In this document: piece by piece, positions 5,942 to 10,482 of the stretch
Position numbering within the stretch: position 1 is the stretch's first letter
Layout: each line of letters opens with the position of its first letter
Source of the DNA: Bacteroidota bacterium
Lineage (GTDB): Bacteria; Bacteroidota; Bacteroidia; Chitinophagales; Chitinophagaceae
Length of the DNA stretch: 10,482 nt
Assembly: GCA_023391015.1 (NCBI GenBank)
Contig: JAEWBT010000015.1
Span: 1-10,482 of the forward strand
Direction of reading: 5' to 3'
Notes under the pieces: generated by a model
What the model was told of the DNA's origin: nothing
Databases searched by the model: none
What the model saw: only the letters and a program-made list of their open reading frames with translations
Made by a program: the position numbers and the translations under genes

Positions 5942-6502
5942 TTAGAAAGAGCCGCCGCGGCCAAACATTTCGTCGTCTTTATCGCGGCGGGTGGGGTCTT
6001 CCATCGGAAATTCTTTGCGCATCGGGAAGTAATCCATCTCATCTACGTTCAGAATGCGACGCAGGTTGGGATGGCCTACAAAGTTCACGCCGAAATAATC
6101 GTAGGTTTCACGCTCCATCCAGTTGGCCCCCGGAAACAATTGCGTAGCGGTAAACACGTCTGGTTTTTCAATCGGCACAAACGTTTTGAGGCGGAGGCGA
6201 TGGTTGGCCGGCAGGTTGTGGAGGTGATACACCACACACAGTTCTTCGCCGGGACGGGTAGGATAATGCACCGCTGCGATGTCGGTCAGGAATTGAAAAC
6301 CGTGATTGTCGTACAGGTGTTGGAGCAGCTTTAAACTGTCGGTGCTTTTCACAATCACCGAGAGCATGCCATAGCTTTCCTCAAAGCCTTGCAACGAATC
6401 GCCCATAGCAGCCTGAAGCGCCTCACGCAGTAAGGCATTGGGCGTGGGTGGCAGCGTGGTCTCGGGAGCTGGGTTTTCCGGGTTTGTTTCGGAGGTAATC
6501 AT
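5942..6502 (-). CDS. nuoC: NADH-quinone oxidoreductase subunit C (NuoC)
   Basis: A 186-residue 30-kDa-type subunit of the complex I peripheral arm, which packs with NuoD and NuoB near the quinone site. The family signature is clear: WMERETYDYFGVNFVGHPNL (128-147) followed by RRIL, then YFPMRKEFPMED (158-169). Residues 1-22 are Pro/Thr/Glu-rich and disordered-looking, a small extension. It is a stand-alone NuoC, not the NuoCD fusion of E. coli. It follows nuoB by 114 bp on the same strand. The next gene is the convergent ssb, so no nuoD is cotranscribed after it. No Shine-Dalgarno sequence is seen before the ATG. Confidence 0.96.
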   Translation of the reverse strand: MITSETNPENPAPETTLPPTPNALLREALQAAMGDSLQGFEESYGMLSVIVKSTDSLKLLQHLYDNHGFQFLTDIAAVHYPTRPGEELCVVYHLHNLPANHRLRLKTFVPIEKPDVFTATQLFPGANWMERETYDYFGVNFVGHPNLRRILNVDEMDYFPMRKEFPMEDPTRRDKDDEMFGRGGSF

Positions 6503-6616
6503 GAAATAGTTCTTGCCTTGTATTAGGAGGAGGCGCTTGTTTTTAGGAGACGCCCAGGTTGGGCATCTCTACGGAGGCCCTTCTCTTTTGTCTTTTGTCT
6601 CTCGTCTTTTGTCTTC
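6503..6616. repeat. nuoB-nuoC spacer: GAGACGC hairpin and TTTTGTC heptamer repeat
   Basis: GAGACGCCCA (6547-6556) pairs with TGGGCATCTC (6560-6569), with one G:T wobble in RNA. It belongs to the hairpin family also seen at 9550-9574 and 9601-9622. Next to it, TTTTGTC occurs at 6586-6592, 6593-6599 and 6607-6613 with a variant, TCTCGTC, between (6600-6606): four units in one 7-bp register. The hairpin lies inside the presumed nuoB-nuoC mRNA and has no U run on the minus strand, so it is not an obvious terminator. Confidence 0.75.
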
Positions 6617-7180
6617 TTACTGGATGCCGTAGCTTTCCAGCAGCGCCTGGTACTGGTCGGAAGAACGGCGGCGGAGGCTTTCTTTTCCAATCAAATCCTG
6701 AATGCGCATCACGCCTTCGATAATGCCTTCCGGACGCGGTGGGCAGCCGGGTACATACACATCCACCGGAATAATCTGATCGATGCCCTGCAATACAGAG
6801 TACGAATCGAAGATGCCACCGGAACACGCGCAGGCACCCACGGCCATTACCCAACGCGGCTCGGCCATTTGAAGATAAACCTGCTTTACAACGGGCGCCA
6901 TTTTCTTTGCAATGGTACCCATTACCATCAGCAGGTCGCACTGCCGGGGCGTAAAGCCCATCCGCTCCGAGCCGAAACGGGCAAGGTCATAGTTGGCACC
7001 CATCGTTGCCATAAACTCGATACCGCAGCAGGAGGTGGCAAAAGGAAGCGGCCAGATGGAATTTTTCCGCGCCAGCCCTACTACTTCGGAAAGCTTGGTA
7101 GCCATAAAGCCTTCGCCCATCACGCCTTGCGGCATGGCGGGCACTTTGGGGTGCGGATTATGAGTTACAGGACGAGCCAT
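6617..7180 (-). CDS. nuoB: NADH-quinone oxidoreductase subunit B (NuoB)
   Basis: A 187-residue subunit carrying iron-sulfur cluster N2, the last electron carrier before quinone in complex I. The four ligands are visible: C51 and C52 in ATSCCGIEF, C117 in GACACSGG, and C146 in VPGCPPRPE. The 66- and 29-residue spacings match the E. coli protein. C119 in the GACAC motif is an extra cysteine, not the expected ligand. MGxNYDLARFGSERMGFTPRQ (60-80) is conserved. The first 25 residues are a short variable N-terminus. It lies between nuoA and nuoC on the same strand, but with spacers of 182 and 114 bp that are wide for a nuo operon. Confidence 0.97.
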   Translation of the reverse strand: MARPVTHNPHPKVPAMPQGVMGEGFMATKLSEVVGLARKNSIWPLPFATSCCGIEFMATMGANYDLARFGSERMGFTPRQCDLLMVMGTIAKKMAPVVKQVYLQMAEPRWVMAVGACACSGGIFDSYSVLQGIDQIIPVDVYVPGCPPRPEGIIEGVMRIQDLIGKESLRRRSSDQYQALLESYGIQ

Positions 7181-7190
7181 GATATTTTAA

Positions 7191-7224
7191 TTTGCTGATG
7201 TGCAAATGTGCTGATTTGCTAATG
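7191..7224. repeat. Octamer tandem repeat between nuoA and nuoB
   Basis: Four units in one 8-bp register: TTTGCTGA, TGTGCAAA, TGTGCTGA, TTTGCTAA, then TG. The consensus is T(T/G)TGC(T/A)(G/A)A. The last 21 bases (7205-7225) recur inverted, 17 of 21 identical, at 7339-7359 next to the nuoA stop. On the minus strand the block contains CACATTTG (7203-7210), one mismatch from a -7 box, so it might help start nuoB transcription. Confidence 0.7.
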
Positions 7225-7338
7225 AAGAAAACGAAAGCAGTTCTGGAGGCTTACAAACGTATTTGCCATTCGGAAAATCTGCTTTGGAAATAACGTCAAA
7301 TACGCTGTAGGGTTGATTTTCAGGGAAGCGAATGAGCA

Positions 7339-7359
7339 TTATTAGTACATCCGCACATT
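7339..7359. repeat. Inverted partner of the octamer repeat, next to the nuoA stop
   Basis: The reverse complement of this stretch matches 7205-7225 at 17 of 21 positions (AATGTGC-n-GAT-n-T-n-CTAAT-n-A). The two arms enclose about 113 bp without a gene. It ends four bases before the nuoA stop codon. Possibly the two ends of a small non-coding element. Confidence 0.5.
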
Positions 7360-7362
7360 CCC

Positions 7363-7755
7363 CTAATCTTCCCACTTCAGCGCGCCTTTTTTGAGGATAT
7401 AGATAAATCCGCAAAAAAAGAAGGCCACAAACATCAAAACTGCCAGGAAGCCGTCGGTGCCGAGCGCCCGGAAATTGACCGCATAGGGATAGAAGAAAAT
7501 CACCTCTACATCAAACAGGACGAACAGGATGGCGACGAGAAAGTATTTTACAGCCAGCGGCTGGCGGGCGTTGCCCACTGCCGGAATGCCGCTTTCAAAG
7601 TTGGCGAGTTTTTCGTGGGTGCGGCGCTTGGGGCCGAGCATGGAAGAAGCCACCAGGGTAAGCACCACAAAACCAAGTCCGACCAACAGTTGCAAAACGA
7701 TGGGCAGATAGCTGGTAGGCGTGGCGGAAGTTGCCTGAAAAAGCGTCGGGAACAT
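7363..7755 (-). CDS. nuoA: NADH-quinone oxidoreductase subunit A (NuoA)
   Basis: A 130-residue membrane subunit of complex I at the junction of the membrane and peripheral arms. Three helices lie at about 18-39, 68-92 and 102-122. Conserved features are LGPKRRTHEKLANFESGI (40-57, with E54), YFLVAILFVLFDVEVIFFYP (71-90, with D82 and E84), and a short basic C-terminus. The frame is open to an ATG at 7809, but the ATG at 7755 is chosen. MFPTLFQ is the usual kind of start, the extra residues look random, and a perfect -7 box TACTTTTG lies at 7780-7787 inside the longer frame. It is the first gene of nuoA-nuoB-nuoC and divergent from the aldehyde dehydrogenase. Confidence 0.95.
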   Translation of the reverse strand: MFPTLFQATSATPTSYLPIVLQLLVGLGFVVLTLVASSMLGPKRRTHEKLANFESGIPAVGNARQPLAVKYFLVAILFVLFDVEVIFFYPYAVNFRALGTDGFLAVLMFVAFFFCGFIYILKKGALKWED

Positions 7756-7779
7756 AAACCTTACAAAACAATGACGGTG

Positions 7780-7787
7780 CAAAAGTA
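7780..7787 (-). promoter_or_regulatory. -7 box of the nuoA promoter
   Basis: TACTTTTG on the minus strand is an exact TAnnTTTG match, followed by CACC. The transcript should begin near 7773, giving a leader of under 20 bases to the ATG at 7755. No TTTG -33 box is seen at 17-23 bases upstream, where the DNA instead enters the TTTCATG repeat. Confidence 0.45.
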
Positions 7788-7803
7788 GGCCTTCGGGAAG
7801 ATG

Positions 7804-7845
7804 TTTCATGTATCATGTTTCATGTTTCATGTTTCATGTTTCATG
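7804..7845. repeat. Heptamer tandem repeat TTTCATG, six units
   Basis: Six consecutive 7-bp units: TTTCATG, TATCATG, then four exact TTTCATG. On the minus strand each unit offers an ATG, shifted in frame from the last, just upstream of the nuoA promoter. Copy number in such repeats can vary between strains. Confidence 0.9.
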
Positions 7846-7871
7846 GGTTGATGAGGTTGGTAGTAGTTGAT

Positions 7872-7899
7872 AGCCCTTCGACAAGCTCCGGGTGACAGG
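7872..7899. repeat. CCCTTCGACAAGCTC-type dispersed repeat
   Basis: The stretch contains CCCTTCGACAAGCTCCGGG followed by TGACAGG. It closely resembles the dispersed word CCCTTCGACAAGCTCAGGG that I know from intergenic DNA of many Bacteroidota and other bacteria. Only one copy is in the window, so the call rests on recognition, not on local repetition. Confidence 0.45.
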
Positions 7900-7916
7900 G
7901 TTGGTGAGCGGTTGAT

Positions 7917-7994
7917 TTCTGTCTTTTGTCCTGATACTTGATACTTGTGTCATGATACTTTCCTCTTTTGTCTTTCTAATTTTGTCTTTTGTCT
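7917..7994. repeat. Mixed heptamer tandem repeats before the aldehyde dehydrogenase gene
   Basis: TTCTGTC and TTTTGTC (7917-7930) precede nine units in one 7-bp register from 7932: TGATACT twice, TGTGTCA, TGATACT, TTCCTCT, TTTGTCT, TTCTAAT, then TTTGTCT twice. Two different heptamer words thus share a single register. The block ends nine bases before the gene start. Confidence 0.8.
7977..7984 (+). promoter_or_regulatory. -7 box of the aldehyde dehydrogenase promoter
   Basis: TAATTTTG is an exact TAnnTTTG match, placed inside the heptamer repeat. It predicts a transcript start near 7991 and a leader of about 12 bases. No TTTG lies at a suitable -33 position, so the assignment is tentative. 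If correct, the ATG at 8003 is the start rather than the one at 7952. Confidence 0.35.
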
Positions 7995-8002
7995 CTATCC
8001 CC

Positions 8003-9460
8003 ATGAACCTTCAGGCCCCATCGCAGATTCTGAACTTTATCGACGGCGCTTTTGTGCCGCCATTTTCCGGAAATTTCCTTTCGAATATCAATCCTGCTAG
8101 TGGCGAAGCCTACAGCGAAACGCCTAATAGCACCGCTGAAGACGTGGAAGCAGCCGTGGCCGCCGCGAAAAGTGCATTTCCAAAGTGGAGCGTTACACCC
8201 ACCGAAGAACGCTTCCGGATTCTAAACCGGATTGCCGAGCTGATTGAAGAAAACCTGGACGCGCTGGCCCTTGCCGAGACCAACGACAACGGTAAGCCCT
8301 TGTGGCTTTCCAAAAAAGTGGATATTCCCCGCGCGGCCTCCAATTTCCGGTTTTTTGCTACCGGCATCATGCACCTTTCCACTGAAAGCCACCATATGGA
8401 GGACAAGGCGATTAATTATACCCTGCGCCAGCCGATTGGCGTGGTGGGCTGCATTTCGCCGTGGAATCTGCCCTTGTACCTGTTTACCTGGAAAATAGCG
8501 CCTGCCCTGGCCGCCGGAAACTGCGTGGTGGCGAAGCCGAGCGAGGTGACGCCGATGACGGCTTATCTGCTCTGCCATCTCTGCAAAGCCGCCGGCCTGC
8601 CCGACGGGGTGCTGAACATCCTCCACGGCACCGGTCCCGATTGCGGCAGTGCCATCGTTTCGCACCCGGACATCAAAGCTATTTCGTTTACCGGCTCTAC
8701 CCGCGCCGGGGCCGACATTGCCCGCACGGCCGCGCCGATGTTTAAGAAAATCAGTCTGGAGCTGGGCGGCAAAAACCCCAATATCATTTTCGCCGATTGC
8801 GACTGGGAAAAAACCCTGCGGACTACGGTGCAGTCGTCGTTTGCCAATCAGGGACAGATTTGCCTTTGCGGCTCGCGGATTTTGGTGGAAGAAAGCATCT
8901 ACGAAAAATTTAAAGAAGATTTCCTCCACCGTGTTGCGAAACTGACAATCGGCGACCCACTCGAGGAAACCTCCAAGCAAGGCGCGGTGGTGAGCCAGGT
9001 GCACTATGAAAAAGTCCTGCGTATGATTGCGGGAGCGAAAGCCGAAGGTGGCAAAATCCTGGCGGGTGGTGAACCGGTGCAACTGGAAGGCCGCTGTGCC
9101 AACGGCTTGTTTATCGCGCCCACCGTGATTGAAGGTCTCGGCCCCGATTGCCCCACGAACCGCGACGAGATTTTTGGACCGGTGGTAACGCTGCAAACGT
9201 TTAAAACCGAGGAAGAAGCGCTGCAATTGGCAAATGCCTCGGATTACGGCCTTTCGGCCACCATCTGGACGCAAAATTTGTCGCGGGCTCACCGGATGGC
9301 GGCGGGCGTGCATTCCGGTATTATTTGGGTAAACACCTGGCTGCTGCGCGATTTGCGCACGCCGTTTGGCGGGTTTAAAAACAGCGGCGTGGGTCGCGAA
9401 GGCGGCTGGGAAGCGCTCCGGTTTTTCACGGAGCCGAAGAATGTGTGTATTGAGTTGTAA
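8003..9460 (+). CDS. Aldehyde dehydrogenase, 2-aminomuconate/2-hydroxymuconate semialdehyde type
   Basis: A 485-residue NAD-dependent aldehyde dehydrogenase. ATG 8003 is used because the 17 upstream codons from 7952 are encoded by the TTTGTCT repeat, while NFIDGAFVPP (11-20) is the normal N-terminus. Catalytic residues are N155 in SPWN, general base E253 in LELGG, and nucleophile C287 in NQGQIC. KPSE (178-181) favours NAD over NADP, and GSTRAG (231-236) is the cofactor loop. NTWLLRDLRTPFGG (444-457) and GREGGWEALRFFTEPKNVCI (464-483) resemble the XylG/NahI/AMSDH/ALDH8A1 group. There an arginine of this region (R449 by spacing) binds the substrate carboxylate. Likely reaction: oxidation of 2-aminomuconate 6-semialdehyde in kynurenine breakdown, or of 2-hydroxymuconate semialdehyde in aromatic meta-cleavage. 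No pathway gene is adjacent, so the substrate is an inference. Confidence 0.9.
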   Translation: MNLQAPSQILNFIDGAFVPPFSGNFLSNINPASGEAYSETPNSTAEDVEAAVAAAKSAFPKWSVTPTEERFRILNRIAELIEENLDALALAETNDNGKPLWLSKKVDIPRAASNFRFFATGIMHLSTESHHMEDKAINYTLRQPIGVVGCISPWNLPLYLFTWKIAPALAAGNCVVAKPSEVTPMTAYLLCHLCKAAGLPDGVLNILHGTGPDCGSAIVSHPDIKAISFTGSTRAGADIARTAAPMFKKISLELGGKNPNIIFADCDWEKTLRTTVQSSFANQGQICLCGSRILVEESIYEKFKEDFLHRVAKLTIGDPLEETSKQGAVVSQVHYEKVLRMIAGAKAEGGKILAGGEPVQLEGRCANGLFIAPTVIEGLGPDCPTNRDEIFGPVVTLQTFKTEEEALQLANASDYGLSATIWTQNLSRAHRMAAGVHSGIIWVNTWLLRDLRTPFGGFKNSGVGREGGWEALRFFTEPKNVCIEL

Positions 9461-9546
9461 GGGCCGTCTGTTTTCCGGAAATCCTGGCTTTTGAAGACGA
9501 CTCTTTTCCGGAAAATGGAAGAGGCTTTCAACAAGTGTCCTAAAAC

Positions 9547-9580
9547 AAAAGAGACGCCCAGATTGGGCGTCTCTGCTTTT
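9547..9580. terminator. Bidirectional terminator from a GAGACGC hairpin
   Basis: AGAGACGCCCA (9550-9560) pairs perfectly with TGGGCGTCTCT (9564-9574), loop GAT. On the minus strand the stem is followed by TTTTGTTTT, a good terminator for atpG. On the plus strand a T run starts two bases after the stem and can end the aldehyde dehydrogenase transcript. Its sequence is a close relative of the hairpin in the nuoB-nuoC spacer, so a dispersed repeat seems to serve as a terminator. Confidence 0.82.
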
Positions 9581-9600
9581 TGGTATCGTCTTTAGTCTTG

Positions 9601-9622
9601 GAGACGCGATAAATCGCGTCTC
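9601..9622. repeat. GAGACGCGAT palindrome
   Basis: GAGACGCGAT (9601-9610) and ATCGCGTCTC (9613-9622) are exact complements around AA, followed by TACGGGCGG. It resembles the highly repeated GAGACGCGA-TCGCGTCTC palindrome I know from Bacteroidota and cyanobacteria. It lies in the atpG 3' untranslated region, 22 bp past the stop codon, before the terminator hairpin. Confidence 0.75.
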
Positions 9623-9643
9623 TACGGGCGGTGGAGCGCGTTT

Positions 9644-10482
9644 TTACCCTTGCAGGGCGGCCGCGCCGCTCACGATTTCGGTGAGCTCGGTGGTGATGGC
9701 GGCCTGACGGGCGCGGTTATAGGAAATCTTCAGGTTTTTGAGCAGTTCGTTGGCATTCTCGCTGGCTTTGTCCATAGCGGTCATGCGTGCGCCGTGCTCC
9801 GAAGCGGTGGCGTCGAGAACGGCTTTGAAAACCTGGGTGTTCAGGATTTTCGGCATCAGTTCTTCAATCAACACTTCTTTGGAAGGCTCATAGATAAAGT
9901 CGGAATTGCGGGTACTTCCGGAATTTTCGGCTTTGGGGATGGGCAGGTAGGCCTCGGTTACGAAGCGCTGGGTCGCCGCATTTTTAAATTGGCTGTACAC
10001 CAGCTCCACACGATCATATTCGCGGCGCAGGAACGCTTCCTGGGCGTAACGGGCCACCTCTTTTACATTATCAAACGACTGGTTGCTCAGCAGCGCCCAA
10101 TACGTATCCACCATACGTGCGTTGGAGCGCTGAAACGCTTCATAAGCTTTTTTGCCGATGGGCAGGATGGTAACATTTCCGGCAGCCTGCTGCGCGGCGT
10201 ATTTCGTGCGGATCACCTCGCGGGTGAGCTTGATGATATTGGCATTGTAGGCACCAGCCAGGCCGCGGTCGGAGGTAATAGGAATCAGCAGGATGCGTTC
10301 CGGCGCACGTTCTTCGGCCAGGGGCAGCGCCATGTCGCCGCTTTGGCTGCTCACGATGTTGGAAAGCATTTCCTGAAGCTTTTGGGCATAGGGGCGCATC
10401 TGCTGGATGGCGTCCTGGGCACGGCGCAGCTTGGCAGCGCTCACCATTTTCATGGCCTTAGTAATCTGCTGGGTGGACTGCA
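9644..10482 (-). CDS. atpG: ATP synthase F1 subunit gamma (AtpG), 5' end beyond the window
   Basis: The rotating shaft of F1-ATPase, coupling proton flow through Fo to ATP synthesis. At least 278 residues are visible. The frame runs past the ATG at 10453 to the window edge as QSTQQITKAMKMVSAAKLR, the well-known AtpG N-terminal helix, so the true start lies some 15-20 codons outside. The C-terminal helix is canonical: KISYNRARQAAITTELTEIV followed by SGAAALQG. Together the N- and C-terminal helices form the coiled-coil shaft; the middle (about 70-210) is the Rossmann-like domain, including ITSDRGLAGAYN. The 3' untranslated region holds two hairpins. In relatives atpA usually precedes it, but that would lie outside. 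Confidence 0.96.
   Translation of the reverse strand, partial: QSTQQITKAMKMVSAAKLRRAQDAIQQMRPYAQKLQEMLSNIVSSQSGDMALPLAEERAPERILLIPITSDRGLAGAYNANIIKLTREVIRTKYAAQQAAGNVTILPIGKKAYEAFQRSNARMVDTYWALLSNQSFDNVKEVARYAQEAFLRREYDRVELVYSQFKNAATQRFVTEAYLPIPKAENSGSTRNSDFIYEPSKEVLIEELMPKILNTQVFKAVLDATASEHGARMTAMDKASENANELLKNLKISYNRARQAAITTELTEIVSGAAALQG

Noticed and set aside
7756..7809. N-terminal extension of nuoA from ATG 7809
   Set aside because: It contains an exact -7 promoter box and starts within a tandem repeat; the usual NuoA N-terminus begins at 7755.
7804..7994. CRISPR array
   Set aside because: The repeats are 7-bp contiguous units with no spacers of 25-40 bp and no cas gene.
8222..9313. 363-codon open frame antisense to the aldehyde dehydrogenase
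   Set aside because: A shadow of the dehydrogenase gene; Arg/His-rich translation without motifs.

Overview
The window looks like chromosomal housekeeping DNA from a member of the Bacteroidota, probably near Chitinophagales. The reasons are the Bacteroidota-type ParE, the NuoA/NuoB/NuoC and AtpG proteins, a signal-peptide form of YqaE/Pmp3, the absence of Shine-Dalgarno sequences before most starts, and several -7 boxes resembling the Bacteroidota consensus TAnnTTTG. This placement is inferred from protein and promoter style; no database search was run.

Layout. 139-2046 (+) is parE (topoisomerase IV subunit B). It is followed by a two-helix YqaE/Pmp3 membrane protein (2163-2570, +) with its own terminator, and a surface lipoprotein (2670-3641, +). 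A perfect 21-bp-stem hairpin then separates the lipoprotein from the convergent csbD-like stress gene (3731-3919, -). A cold-shock protein (4199-4462, -) and a small zinc-finger protein of unknown function (4575-4940, -) follow. A 470-bp gene-free stretch separates that gene from a short ssb (5411-5755, +). Next, on the minus strand, is nuoA-nuoB-nuoC (7755 down to 5942), the start of respiratory complex I, with repeat-filled spacers and no nuoD after it. Divergent from nuoA is an aldehyde dehydrogenase of the 2-aminomuconate / 2-hydroxymuconate semialdehyde type (8003-9460, +). The window ends inside atpG (9644 to the edge, -), the F1-ATPase gamma subunit.

How it fits together. Nuo pumps protons and AtpG belongs to the ATP synthase that uses the gradient, but they are separate transcription units. 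ParE, SSB and cold-shock protein serve DNA and RNA maintenance. All three convergent gene pairs are closed by a strong hairpin able to terminate both strands. I see no mobile-element gene, CRISPR array, tRNA, rRNA, phage gene or defence system.

The unexplained signal is in the non-coding DNA (about 2.2 kb). The palindrome TTCCGGAA occurs 12 times, 10 of them between genes. Tandem repeats with a 7-bp period but different unit sequences lie in the nuoB-nuoC and nuoA-aldehyde dehydrogenase spacers. An 8-bp-period repeat with an inverted partner lies between nuoA and nuoB. A GAGACGC hairpin family occurs three times. These look like dispersed repeat families of the genome rather than a new protein system.
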